Positions 36,791-45,491 of a DNA stretch of 64,000 nt are shown piece after piece (the first letter of the stretch is position 1; each line of letters starts with the position of its first letter). Below the pieces are notes generated by a model, which was not told where the DNA came from, searched no databases, and worked only from the letters and a program-made list of their open reading frames with translations. This DNA comes from an uncultured Bryobacterales bacterium. Its GTDB lineage: Bacteria; Acidobacteriota; Terriglobia; Bryobacterales; UBA6623. Position numbers and translations under genes: made by a program. Location: the NCBI GenBank assembly GCA_958295955.1, contig OY282420.1, forward strand, positions 1,002,435-1,066,434, read 5' to 3'.

Positions 36791-36944
36791 GCTGCTACTT
36801 GGGAAAAGAGAGGCGGGCGGGACTTACAAACTTCAATTGTGACAAATTCCGAAAAGGATTGCCGCCGGCGGCAGATAGCGGGACTTGACGATGCGCCGAG
36901 CGGCCTAGTAGCCTACGGAATCGAAAGGGGTTGGCAACATCCGC

Positions 36945-38108
36945 ATGAGCAAAGAACTGCGCGTCGGCATGATCGGTTACGGCTTTATGGGGCGGGCGCA
37001 CTCGAATGCGTACAAGCGCCTCAACGATTTTTTTCCGGTCGAGCATCGGCCGGCGCTCAAGGCGGTCGCCGCCCGCGACGCAACGAAGGCGCAGGCGTTC
37101 GCCCGAAACTGGGGCTACGAACGCGTCGAGACCGACTGGAAGAAAGTCGTCCGCGCCGACGACATCGACTTGATCGATGTCTGCGCGCCCAACCACATGC
37201 ACAAAGACATCGTGCTGGAGGCGGCCAAGGCCGGCAAGATGGTCTGCTGCGAAAAGCCTCTGGCGATGAACGTCGACGAGGCGCAGGAAATGGTCGAAGC
37301 GGTGGAAAAGGCCGGCGTGCCGAACATGGTCTGGTACAACTACCGGCGCGTTCCGGCGATCGCCCTGGCCAAGCAGATCGTTGACGAAAAGCGCATCGGC
37401 AAGCCCTTTCACTACCGCGCGACCTATCTGCAGGATTGGACGATCGCGGAGGACGTGCCGCAGGGCGGCGCGGCGACCTGGCGCCTCGATATCGACGTGG
37501 CCGGATCGGGCGTGACCGGCGATTTGCTGGCGCATTCGATCGATTCCGCGATGTGGCTCAACGGCCCGATCTCCCGCGTCGTCGCGCGAACGGAAACGTT
37601 TGTCAAGCAACGCAAGCACGCGGTCACCGGCAAGCTGCAGGACGTGGGCATCGACGACGCCTGCATGTTCCTGGCGGAGTTCGCCAACGGCTCGATGGGC
37701 ACGTTCGAATCGACGCGCTACGCCCGCGGCCGCAAGAACTTCAATACGCTGGAGCTCAACGGCGCGGACGGCTCGGTTTACTTCGACCTGGAAGACCCCG
37801 AGTACTTGCACTTCTTCGAGTACACGCGGCAAGCGCCGAAGACGAAGGTGGAAAGCCACCTGACGGGCTGGCGCAAGATCCACGTGACGAACTCCGAGCA
37901 TCCCTACATGGACAAGTACTGGGTTCCGGGAACGTGCATCGGCTACGAGCACACCTTCCTCAATGCGCTGGCCGATTTCGTAACCGGCATCGAGACGGGC
38001 GAGCCGACGCAGCCGGATTTCCGCAACGCCTTGCAGACGCAGAAGGTTTGCGACGCGGTACTGCTGTCGGCCAAAACCGGCCTGTGGGCCGATACCGGCG
38101 CGGAATAA
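36945..38108 (+). CDS. Gfo/Idh/MocA family oxidoreductase (cytoplasmic)
   Basis: 387 residues without a signal peptide. The Rossmann start is [21 protein letters not shown], and [32 protein letters not shown] is the family signature. The C-terminal part [31 protein letters not shown] carries the conserved catalytic-pocket Asp-x-x-x-His pattern. This subgroup acts on sugars or inositols with NAD(P); the exact substrate is not known. Unlike the other two members in this window (24002 and 40638), it lacks a twin-arginine signal, so it works in the cytoplasm. Confidence 0.9.
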   Translation: MSKELRVGMIGYGFMGRAHSNAYKRLNDFFPVEHRPALKAVAARDATKAQAFARNWGYERVETDWKKVVRADDIDLIDVCAPNHMHKDIVLEAAKAGKMVCCEKPLAMNVDEAQEMVEAVEKAGVPNMVWYNYRRVPAIALAKQIVDEKRIGKPFHYRATYLQDWTIAEDVPQGGAATWRLDIDVAGSGVTGDLLAHSIDSAMWLNGPISRVVARTETFVKQRKHAVTGKLQDVGIDDACMFLAEFANGSMGTFESTRYARGRKNFNTLELNGADGSVYFDLEDPEYLHFFEYTRQAPKTKVESHLTGWRKIHVTNSEHPYMDKYWVPGTCIGYEHTFLNALADFVTGIETGEPTQPDFRNALQTQKVCDAVLLSAKTGLWADTGAE

Positions 38109-38199
38109 GCCGGAATCCGCCTTGTTGGCGGGGTTACGGCTTCGGTGCGGCCGCCCGCGCGCATGCCGCCCAATCCCGTGTAATCCCGGCCAATCCCAT

Positions 38200-38577
38200 T
38201 TAACGGTCAGTGGTCCCATAGCAGGCGTCCTTGATGGTCCCGGAGCGGGCGGCCTCGCGCACCGGCTCCGCCGGCGCCTCCCAGCCGCGGTCGCGGTTGA
38301 TTTCGGATTTGCGCCTTTTCGACGAGCCCTTGGGATAGGCGAACCAGACCGCCGCGTCGCCGGGGGCCTTGCCGGCGACGACCGGCGCGATAGCCTCGAT
38401 TTCGGCGCGGGTCGTAACGAAGGCGAGCGCAAACTCGACGCGCTCGGCGGCGCCGGCGTCGCGAAGAATTGCAACGCCCTCGAGCCGGGAAAGCTCCGCT
38501 GCGAAGCCGGCCGGCGGATTGAGCGCCGGGATTTGCTTGACGTTCTTGAGATTGAGCTTGTCGAATACGGTTTTCAT
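38200..38577 (-). CDS. small DUF3052-like protein
   Basis: 125 residues from ATG 38577. The middle FALAFVTTRAEIEAIAPVV and the later VWFAYPKGSSKRRKSEINRDRGWE resemble DUF3052-type proteins, whose W/Y-x-YPKxxSK ... RDxGW block is their main feature; function unknown. Its start overlaps the stop of apbE by four bases (ATGA), so translation is coupled to apbE. Three AATCCC words spaced exactly 10 bases apart (38172, 38182, 38192) lie just beyond its stop codon. Family naming is from memory of the motif and is moderate. Confidence 0.65.
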   Translation of the reverse strand: MKTVFDKLNLKNVKQIPALNPPAGFAAELSRLEGVAILRDAGAAERVEFALAFVTTRAEIEAIAPVVAGKAPGDAAVWFAYPKGSSKRRKSEINRDRGWEAPAEPVREAARSGTIKDACYGTTDR

Positions 38578-39614
38578 GGCGGCGCCCGCCGGCTCAGGAC
38601 GGCGCAACCGCGCGGTTCGCCGGCCCAATAGACGCGCAGACGGGGCGCGGCGCGCAGGATGCGCTCGGAAGCGGACCGGCCGGCAACGTGCAGCGCCGTT
38701 GCCCAGCCGTCGGCTTCGACGCCCGACGGCGCGATCACGGTCACGGCCCGAGGCGCCGGCGCGCCCCGTCCCGAAGCCGGGTCGAGGATGTGCGAGTAGA
38801 ACCGCCCGTCGAGGTTGAACGAACGCCCGCGGTCGCCGGAGGTCGAAACCGCCTCGTTCGCCAAATCGACCGCGCATTCCATGCCGCCGGGGTTGCCGCC
38901 GGCGTCGATGCCGACGGTCCAGCCCGATTTTCCCGGCGGCGGGTCGCCCGCGGCGATATCGCCGGCAACGGCGACGAGGGCTCGCGCGATTCCGCGGCGG
39001 CGAAGCTCGGCCAGCGCCCGGTCGGCCGCATAGCCTTTGGCAATGCCGCCCAGGTCGAGCCGGATGCCCGGCCGGCGAAAATATAGCGAACGATTCGCGG
39101 AGTCGAGAACCAGATGCCGCCGGCCCGCGCGGCGGCGGGCAGCGGCGATTGCGGACGGGGCGGGCGGGAGCTTTTCCTGCCGGGCGCGGCGCCAGAGCCG
39201 GGTGAGGGCGCCGCTCGTCACGTCGAAAGCGCCGCCGCTGCGCGCCGATATCTCGACCGCCTGCGCCAGCACGGCGAACAGATCGGCGGAGACCGGCGCG
39301 GGCGCCTTGCAAGCCTCGCGCGAAACACGGTTGAGCTCGGAATCCTCGCGGTAATCGGAGAGGCGGGCATCGAGATCGCGGATTCGGGCGAAGGCGGCGC
39401 GCAGAGCATGCACGCCGTCTATGCCGGCCGGAACATAGGCCGTGACGCGGACCAGCGTTCCCATGTGCGGCTCCTCGGCAACGAGGCGCCGGTAGTCCGC
39501 GCGGGCGCCCGCCGCGGCGCTCGGAAGCGTACACTGAGCGGCGGCGCAGCACCCGGCAAGCAACAAGGCCGGCGCGAAGCTACTTTTTTTCCGCCGCCGA
39601 GTTCCAGAATGCAT
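38574..39614 (-). CDS. apbE: FAD:protein FMN transferase, ApbE family lipoprotein
   Basis: 346 residues from ATG 39614, inside the end of the upstream gene; this start gives a lipoprotein signal (MHSGTRRRKKSSFAPALLLAGC), while no start codon lies between the upstream stop and the lipobox. Family blocks are MGTLVRVTAYVP, LNRVSREA, GGAFDVTSGALTRLW, LDLGGIAKGYAADRA and YSHILDPASGRGAP with the metal-binding residues near the end. ApbE attaches FMN to Thr/Ser of target proteins such as NqrB/NqrC, RnfG or other exported flavoproteins. No Nqr, Rnf or FMN-binding-domain target is visible in this window. Confidence 0.9.
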   Translation of the reverse strand: MHSGTRRRKKSSFAPALLLAGCCAAAQCTLPSAAAGARADYRRLVAEEPHMGTLVRVTAYVPAGIDGVHALRAAFARIRDLDARLSDYREDSELNRVSREACKAPAPVSADLFAVLAQAVEISARSGGAFDVTSGALTRLWRRARQEKLPPAPSAIAAARRRAGRRHLVLDSANRSLYFRRPGIRLDLGGIAKGYAADRALAELRRRGIARALVAVAGDIAAGDPPPGKSGWTVGIDAGGNPGGMECAVDLANEAVSTSGDRGRSFNLDGRFYSHILDPASGRGAPAPRAVTVIAPSGVEADGWATALHVAGRSASERILRAAPRLRVYWAGEPRGCAVLSRRAPP

Positions 39615-40626
39615 ACATTTCTTCCGCCGGCGGAATGCTCGCCGGCCGGACCAACCGGAACCCCAGCCATTGCGCGCTGGTGTGATACCAGATGCTCTTG
39701 GGCAGTTGCGGGTCCAGCATTTTCCAGGCCGCTTCGGAGCCGCGCCGCGCGGCGCAGCGCAGCAACTCGGCGCCGTCCGCCCAGGAGCCGCCGCGAACCA
39801 CCCGCGGGTACAGCGCTTCGGCCCCGGCCCAGGGATTTTCGAGCGTGCCCTCGACCGCCGGGTAGGACGGCTCGTAGCGGTCCAACGTCCACTCCCAGAC
39901 ATTGCCGTGCATGTCGTAGAGACCCCAAGGATTGGGCTTCTTGGCGCCGACTTGCCGATAGCTCCGCCCGCTGTTCTCTTGAAACCAGGCATGTTCGTCG
40001 AGTTCGGACGGCTGACTTCCAAACGAAAACGGGGTGTCGGTTCCCGCCCGGCAGGCGTACTCCCATTCGGCCTCGGTCGGCAGTCTGTAGAAATGCCCGG
40101 TCTTGGCGCTGAGCCATTGCGCGTACTTGTTGGCGGCGTGCTGGGTCATGCTGATTGCGGGGAAGCCCTCGATGCCCATGCCGAAGCTCATCTCGACGTA
40201 CGGCGGCGTCGGACTCGATACGGCGGCGACGGCGGCGTCCGGGTCGCGGTAGCCGCTCGATTCGCGCAGCATGAAGATGCGGTACTCGTCCCAGGTCACT
40301 TCGCGGCTGCCCATCCAGAACGCATCGACTTTCACCCGCCTTTGCGGCCCTTCGTCATCGTTGCGGCCCTCTTCGCCGGGCGGCGAGCCCATCAGGAATT
40401 CGCCGGCGGGGACGGGCGCCATGCGGAAGGAAACCGAGGCGCCGGGGATGGTCTGTTCGTATGCCTCGCCGGCGGGCCCGTCCGCGGCGTTGGCCGCGAT
40501 GCGGGCGTGGATGCGGCGAACGAGATCCATTTCTTCGTCGCCGGCCGCCGGCAGCGGGACGGTAAAAATGCTCAGCGCAACCGCAAGAAACGCAGCCGCG
40601 CAACTCGTTTGGCCAACGCCGCGCAT
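39580..40626 (-). CDS. formylglycine-generating-enzyme-like (SUMF1/FGE-sulfatase domain) secreted protein, catalytic Cys pair absent
   Basis: 348 residues from ATG 40626, giving a signal peptide cleaved near PLPAAGDEE; the frame stays open upstream. The FGE-sulfatase fold is clear: VPAGEFLMGSPPGEEGRNDDEGPQRRVKVDAFWMGSREVTWDEY, YRLPTEAEWEYACRAGTDTPFSFG, WGLYDMHGNVWEWTLDRY and VRGGSWADGAELLRCAARRG. True FGEs carry two active Cys in RGGSxxCxxxxC; here that stretch is RGGSWADGAELL, with only the later Cys of LRCAARR, so it is unlikely to activate the three sulfatases here. Possible roles are binding or another reaction of this fold. It overlaps apbE by 35 bases. Confidence 0.85.
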   Translation of the reverse strand: MRGVGQTSCAAAFLAVALSIFTVPLPAAGDEEMDLVRRIHARIAANAADGPAGEAYEQTIPGASVSFRMAPVPAGEFLMGSPPGEEGRNDDEGPQRRVKVDAFWMGSREVTWDEYRIFMLRESSGYRDPDAAVAAVSSPTPPYVEMSFGMGIEGFPAISMTQHAANKYAQWLSAKTGHFYRLPTEAEWEYACRAGTDTPFSFGSQPSELDEHAWFQENSGRSYRQVGAKKPNPWGLYDMHGNVWEWTLDRYEPSYPAVEGTLENPWAGAEALYPRVVRGGSWADGAELLRCAARRGSEAAWKMLDPQLPKSIWYHTSAQWLGFRLVRPASIPPAEEMYAFWNSAAEKK

Positions 40627-40637
40627 GGGCGCCGCCG

Positions 40638-41924
40638 TCAGACGAACTCCGTTTGCCCGGGCCGCGCCAGGGGCGGCGGGTCGTAGGCCATGTTCCAACT
40701 CAGCTTCTCCGGAAAGCGTCTTTCCTCTGACTGCATCGCTTCTTCCCAGGTAATCTGCCGGCCGCTGTATGCGGCCATGCGGCCCATGATCGCGAGCATC
40801 GTGCTGGTCGCCATTCTTTCGCCGTCGTTGACCGGCTCGCCGCGGCGGATGGAGCGGAACAGCACGTCGTGCTCCTCCTGGTACATGTTGTTTTGCCGGC
40901 CGCTAAACACCCAATTCGTTTCGCCTTCGATCGTCGGCAACATGCCGCGGCCGATCAGCGCGCGGCCTTTCGAGCCGAGGATGTAATCGGAGTTTTCGTT
41001 GTGACAACCGACTATCTGGCGGCATCCGAGGAAGGCGCGGACGCCGTTGGGATAAAGATAATTGACTTCGAAATGATCGAAGATGTTGCCGTCTTGGGCC
41101 GGAATCTGGCGCCCGCCGACCGCGGCGCAGCTTTCCGGCGGCTCGTCGCGCATCGCCCAGGCGATCTTGTCCGCGCTATGCACCGCCTGCTCGACCAGCC
41201 CGTCTCCGCTCAGCCAGACGAAGTTGTACCAATTGCGGATCTGCCATTCCACGTCGCTCATCCCGATGGGGCGCTCGTAGGCCGGCGGCATCGGCTTGAC
41301 CGGGTTCGTGTAATAAGTCGCGTAGTACGCAACCAGGCTGCCGATTGAGCCGTTGTGGACACGCTCCATAATCGCGGTGAGCGAATTGTTGTAGCGCCAG
41401 CAAAATCCGGCGACGAGCGAGAGCTTTTTCTCGCGCGAAAGCCGCACCGTCTCGAGCACGGAGCGCGTCCCGGGCGCGTCGACCGCCATGGGTTTTTCAC
41501 AAAAGACATGCTTGCCGGCCTCGACCGCGGCTTTGATGTGCATGGGGCGAAAGCCGGGCGGCGTGGCGAAGAGAACGACATCGACGTCGCTGTCGATCAC
41601 TTTTTGGAAGGCGTTGAGACCGAGAAATTGGCGGTCTTTATCGACCCGAACTTTGTTCTTGCCCTCGTGGCGGCCTTCGATAGCCGCCAGGCTCTTGTCG
41701 ATTTGCCCCCGGTCGATGTCCGCGACGGCGGTGAGCACGGCATAGTCGTCGGCCTGGAGCGCCTGCGCGGCGGCGCCGGAGCCGCGGCCGCCGCAACCGA
41801 CCAGACCGACCTTGATCGCCTGGTCCGCATCGGCCGCCTGCAGCAACCCGGGCGCGGCCGCGGCGCCCGCCGCCGTTTTCAAGAAACCCCTGCGGGATGC
41901 GGAATCGCGCTTCACGCCGCTCAT
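40638..41924 (-). CDS. Gfo/Idh/MocA family oxidoreductase, Tat-exported
   Basis: 428 residues from ATG 41924; the frame extends upstream, but this start gives the twin-arginine signal SASRRGFLKTAAGAAAAPG. The Rossmann motif is KVGLVGCGGRGSGAAAQALQ, and LFATPPGFRPMHIKAAVEAGKHVFCEKPMAVD is the family signature. The remainder (YATYYTNPVKPMPPAYERP, IRNWYNFVWLSGDGLVEQAVH) is typical of periplasmic members from acidobacteria and planctomycetes, which act on sugars. First gene of a run of four on the minus strand; the FGE-like gene follows after 11 bases. Confidence 0.9.
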   Translation of the reverse strand: MSGVKRDSASRRGFLKTAAGAAAAPGLLQAADADQAIKVGLVGCGGRGSGAAAQALQADDYAVLTAVADIDRGQIDKSLAAIEGRHEGKNKVRVDKDRQFLGLNAFQKVIDSDVDVVLFATPPGFRPMHIKAAVEAGKHVFCEKPMAVDAPGTRSVLETVRLSREKKLSLVAGFCWRYNNSLTAIMERVHNGSIGSLVAYYATYYTNPVKPMPPAYERPIGMSDVEWQIRNWYNFVWLSGDGLVEQAVHSADKIAWAMRDEPPESCAAVGGRQIPAQDGNIFDHFEVNYLYPNGVRAFLGCRQIVGCHNENSDYILGSKGRALIGRGMLPTIEGETNWVFSGRQNNMYQEEHDVLFRSIRRGEPVNDGERMATSTMLAIMGRMAAYSGRQITWEEAMQSEERRFPEKLSWNMAYDPPPLARPGQTEFV

Positions 41925-42040
41925 ACGATGTTGCCTCTGCAAACCATTGTCGCAAATCGCCGCGGCCGACATCGAAGCGGCGCGCCGCCTGCCGTAGCGG
42001 AGTTGCGCCCGGCGGCCCCTATCGGCTAAGCTCTTCAGGG

Positions 42041-42844
42041 ATGGCAAGTTTCGATGTCCCGGTAACTGCCGGCGGTTTCGGCAAGACCTCGCGCAAGGAT
42101 GCCTGGTGGTTGACGCCGACCGCCACCTTCCTCGGGCTTTCGGCCTTCATCGTCTATTCGACCTGGGCGGCGTTCCAGGGCGGGCACTACACGTCCGGCC
42201 CCTACCTGTCGCCGTTCTATTCGCCCGAGATATTCGGCGAGTCGGCGCATAGTTGGCTGGGGCCGAAACCCGCATGGTGGCCGCTGTGGCTGCCCTTTTC
42301 CCCCGCCTTTCTGATCCTGTGGGCGCCCGCCGGTTTCCGCCTGACCTGCTACTACTACCGCGGCGCCTACTACAAGGCGTTCTGGCTCGACCCGCCTTCC
42401 TGCGCGGTCAGCGAGCCGCGAAACGCCTATCGGGGCGAAAATTCGTTTCCGCTGATCCTGCAAAACGTGCATCGCTACTTCCTCTACCTCGCGATGCTTT
42501 TCATCGTCATCCTGGCCTACGACGCCCTGAAGGCCATGTGGTTCGTCGATCCGCTGACCGGCGCAACCGAGTTCGGCATCGGCGTGGGAACGATCGTGCT
42601 CACGCTGAACGTCGTCTTTCTGGGCGGCTACACCTTCGGCTGCCATTCGCTGCGCCATCTCATCGGCGGCGGACGCGACATTCTCTCCGACAGCCCGCTG
42701 AAGCTCAATCTGTGGAAGCGCGTGACCTGGTTCAACTGCCGCCACATGAATTTCGCCTGGGCCAGCCTGTTCTGGGTCGGTTTCTCCGACGCCTACGTTC
42801 GGCTTTGCTCGATGGGGATCTGGACGGATTGGAGGATTCTCTAG
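42041..42844 (+). CDS. sdhC: succinate dehydrogenase membrane anchor, Sdh1-like single-subunit type
   Basis: 267 residues from ATG 42041. About five membrane spans. The sequence TCYYYRGAYYKAFWLDPPSCAVSEPR (about 102-127) and Cys/His groups FGCHSLRH (200-206) and FNCRHMN (231-237) resemble the anchor of actinobacterial Sdh1 (also found in acidobacteria) rather than the classical two-subunit SdhC/SdhD. It carries electrons between the iron-sulfur subunit and quinone. Mycobacterial Sdh1 has been reported to hold an extra membrane-embedded Rieske-type cluster; whether these Cys/His residues do the same here is not shown. It is 6 bases upstream of sdhA. Confidence 0.83.
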   Translation: MASFDVPVTAGGFGKTSRKDAWWLTPTATFLGLSAFIVYSTWAAFQGGHYTSGPYLSPFYSPEIFGESAHSWLGPKPAWWPLWLPFSPAFLILWAPAGFRLTCYYYRGAYYKAFWLDPPSCAVSEPRNAYRGENSFPLILQNVHRYFLYLAMLFIVILAYDALKAMWFVDPLTGATEFGIGVGTIVLTLNVVFLGGYTFGCHSLRHLIGGGRDILSDSPLKLNLWKRVTWFNCRHMNFAWASLFWVGFSDAYVRLCSMGIWTDWRIL

Positions 42845-42850
42845 AGCAAC

Positions 42851-44671
42851 ATGCCGGACGCGGAAACTTTTCAATACGACGTCCTTATTGTGGGCGCGGG
42901 AGGCGCCGGCCTTCGCGCCGCCATCGAGGCATCGAATGCGGGCGTCAAGGTCGGCATCGTCTGCAAGTCGCTGCTCGGCAAGGCGCATACGGTGATGGCC
43001 GAAGGAGGCATGGCGGCCGCTCTCGCCAACGTCGACGACCGCGACAACTGGAAGGTTCATTTCGCCGACACGATGCGCGGCGGGCAGTACCTGAACAAGT
43101 CGCGGATGGCCGAGTTGCACGCCCGGGAATCGGCCGAGCGGGTCAAGGAAATGGAAGCTTGGGGATCGTTGTTCGACCGCACGAACGACGGCCGCATTCT
43201 GCAACGGAATTTCGGCGGCCACCGCTATCCGCGGCTGGCGCACATCGGCGACCGCACGGGCCTGGAAATGATCCGCACGCTGCAAGACCACGGCGTCCAT
43301 CTCGGCCTGGATGTCCACATGGAGCATGCGGTCATCGAATTGCTGACCGATGACGGGCGCGTGTCGGGCGCCTTGGCCTACGACCGCGAGCGCGGCCGCT
43401 TCAAGGCGTTCGCGGCGAAGGCGGTCGTTCTGGCCACGGGCGGCATCGGGCGGTCGTTCCGCATCACTTCGAACAGTTGGGAGTACACCGGAGACGGCCA
43501 CGGACTCGCCTACCGCGCCGGCGCCGTCCTGAAGGACATGGAATTCGTGCAATTCCACCCCACCGGGATGATCTGGCCGACCAGCGTCGCGGGCATTCTG
43601 GTCACCGAAGGCGTACGGGGCGAAGGCGGCGTGCTCAAGAATTCCGAAGGCCGCCGCTTCATGTTCGACGACGTTCCCGACCTGTACAAGAATCAGACCG
43701 CCAACGACCCGGACGAAGGCTGGCGCTATGTCATCGGCGACAAGGACGCGCGCAGACCGCCCGAGCTGTTGACCCGCGACCACGTGGCGCGCTGCATCGT
43801 GCGCCAGATCAAGGAAGGCAAGGGCAGCCCCCACGGAGGCGTTTACCTGGACATCTCCTGGATCAAGGAAAGGATGTCCGACAGCGAAGCGCACATCAAG
43901 CGCAAGCTGCCCAGCATGTACCACCAATTCAAGCAACTGGCCGGCATCGACATCACCAGGGAGCCGATGGAAGTCGGCCCGACGACGCACTACGTCATGG
44001 GCGGCATCGACGTGGACGCCGATTCGCAGATGAGCAGCGTGCCGGGATTGTTCGCCGCCGGGGAGTGCGCGTCCGGCCTGCACGGCGCCAACCGCCTGGG
44101 CGGCAACTCGCTGTCCGATTTGCTGGTCTTCGGCAAGCGCGCCGGGGAATACGCCGCGGCGTTCGCCCGAGAAAACGGTTCCGCCCGCATCGACCGGCAG
44201 GAGGTCGAGAACGCCGAGCGCCGGGCCGTGGCGCCCCTCGAGCGAGGCGGCAAGGGCGAGAATCCGTTTGCGATTCAGCACGAGTTGCAGGTGATGATGC
44301 AGGCGAAAGTCGGCATCGTGCGCCATGAAAACGAGATGCTGGAGGCGCTCGAAGCGATCGACCGGCTGCGCGAGCGCGCGCATATGGCCGCCCCGCCGGG
44401 GAACCGCGAGTACAACCCCGGCTGGCATACGGCCCTGGATCTGCAGAATCTGCTGACCGTGGCCGAGGCGATCGCCAAGTCGGGACTGGCCCGCAAGGAA
44501 AGCCGGGGAGCCCACGCCCGCTCGGATTTCCCCGATAAAGTAGAGCGGTTCGGCAAAGTAAACCACGCCGTACGGCAGAGAGAGGACGGCGGCATGGAAC
44601 TCGAGCAGCACGACGCCGAGCCGATTCCCGACCGGCTTCAGGCGATCATCGACGAGCAGCAGCAGGCTTAA
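42851..44671 (+). CDS. sdhA: succinate dehydrogenase / fumarate reductase flavoprotein subunit
   Basis: 606 residues. The FAD dinucleotide motif is VLIVGAGGAGLRAAIEASNAG (11-31). H46 in GKAHTVMAEGG is the covalent FAD attachment residue. The dicarboxylate-site blocks are NFGGHRYPRLAHIGDRTG, VQFHPTGM, VTEGVRGEGGVL and TTHYVMGGIDVD. GANRLGGNSLSDLLVFGKRAGEYAA closes the FAD domain, and a helical C-terminal domain follows. It oxidises succinate to fumarate. The gene lies between sdhC (6 bases) and sdhB (15 bases with an AAGGAG site), one operon. Confidence 0.95.
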   Translation: MPDAETFQYDVLIVGAGGAGLRAAIEASNAGVKVGIVCKSLLGKAHTVMAEGGMAAALANVDDRDNWKVHFADTMRGGQYLNKSRMAELHARESAERVKEMEAWGSLFDRTNDGRILQRNFGGHRYPRLAHIGDRTGLEMIRTLQDHGVHLGLDVHMEHAVIELLTDDGRVSGALAYDRERGRFKAFAAKAVVLATGGIGRSFRITSNSWEYTGDGHGLAYRAGAVLKDMEFVQFHPTGMIWPTSVAGILVTEGVRGEGGVLKNSEGRRFMFDDVPDLYKNQTANDPDEGWRYVIGDKDARRPPELLTRDHVARCIVRQIKEGKGSPHGGVYLDISWIKERMSDSEAHIKRKLPSMYHQFKQLAGIDITREPMEVGPTTHYVMGGIDVDADSQMSSVPGLFAAGECASGLHGANRLGGNSLSDLLVFGKRAGEYAAAFARENGSARIDRQEVENAERRAVAPLERGGKGENPFAIQHELQVMMQAKVGIVRHENEMLEALEAIDRLRERAHMAAPPGNREYNPGWHTALDLQNLLTVAEAIAKSGLARKESRGAHARSDFPDKVERFGKVNHAVRQREDGGMELEQHDAEPIPDRLQAIIDEQQQA

Positions 44672-44686
44672 GGAGAACGATCGGAC

Positions 44687-45424
44687 ATGGCCAACGCGAC
44701 ACTTCGGATCTGGCGGGGGGACAGCGCTACGGGGCGCTTCGAAGAGTACGGCAGCGACTACGACGAGGGCATGGTGGTGCTCGATGTCGTCCACAAGATC
44801 CAGGCGGAACAGGCGCCGGACATGGCCTGCCGTTGGAACTGCAAGGCGGGCAAATGCGGCTCGTGCTCGGCGGAGATCAACGGCAATCCGCGCTTGATGT
44901 GCATGACCAGAATGTCGTCGCTCGACACCGGCCGGGAAATTACCATCGAGCCGTTGAAGACTTTCCCGCTGGTGCGCGATCTCGTCACGGATGTCTCCTG
45001 GAACTACCGGGTCAAGGAAAAAATCGCGCCGCTCAGCGCAAGGGCGCCCGACAACCCGGACGGCACCTGGACCATTCAGCAGCCGGACGTCGAGCGCTCC
45101 CACGAATTCCGCAAGTGCATCGAGTGCTTCCTGTGCCAGGACGTCTGCCACGTGCTGCGCGAGCATCGCCTCCACGAAGAGTTCGTCGGGCCGCGCTTTT
45201 TCGTCCACGCCGCGGGACTCGAAATGAGCCCGATCGACGAAGCCGAGCGGCTGAAGGAGCTCAAGGACGAACACGGCATCGGCTTCTGCAACATCACGAA
45301 ATGCTGCACGAAGGTCTGCCCCGAGGAAATCGCGATCACCGACAACGCAATCATCCCGCTCAAGGAACGCATCGTCGACCGGTTCTACGATCCGCTGAAG
45401 AAACTCTTCGGCGCAAAGACCTAG
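44687..45424 (+). CDS. sdhB: succinate dehydrogenase / fumarate reductase iron-sulfur subunit
   Basis: 245 residues. The [2Fe-2S] ferredoxin domain shows CRWNCKAGKCGSCSAEINGNPRLMC. Two further Cys groups, CIECFLCQDVC and CNITKCCTKVCPEEI, bind the [4Fe-4S] and [3Fe-4S] clusters. It passes electrons from the flavoprotein to the membrane anchor. A strong AAGGAG ribosome site lies before the ATG. Last gene of sdhCAB; a sulfatase gene begins 67 bases downstream on the same strand. Confidence 0.95.
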   Translation: MANATLRIWRGDSATGRFEEYGSDYDEGMVVLDVVHKIQAEQAPDMACRWNCKAGKCGSCSAEINGNPRLMCMTRMSSLDTGREITIEPLKTFPLVRDLVTDVSWNYRVKEKIAPLSARAPDNPDGTWTIQQPDVERSHEFRKCIECFLCQDVCHVLREHRLHEEFVGPRFFVHAAGLEMSPIDEAERLKELKDEHGIGFCNITKCCTKVCPEEIAITDNAIIPLKERIVDRFYDPLKKLFGAKT

Positions 45425-45491
45425 GCGCCCGCCGGCCCCCGCAAAACGGATGCGGGGCGCCCTCCCCGCGGCTGCTATCTTCTTGAGAGCG

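Noticed and set aside
42035..45274. 1079-codon open frame on the minus strand across sdhCAB
   Set aside because: It is antisense to three well-supported genes. GC-rich codons give long open shadows, and the translation is low-complexity with no family motif. The same reasoning removes 812-2842 (+) and 2985-5015 (-).
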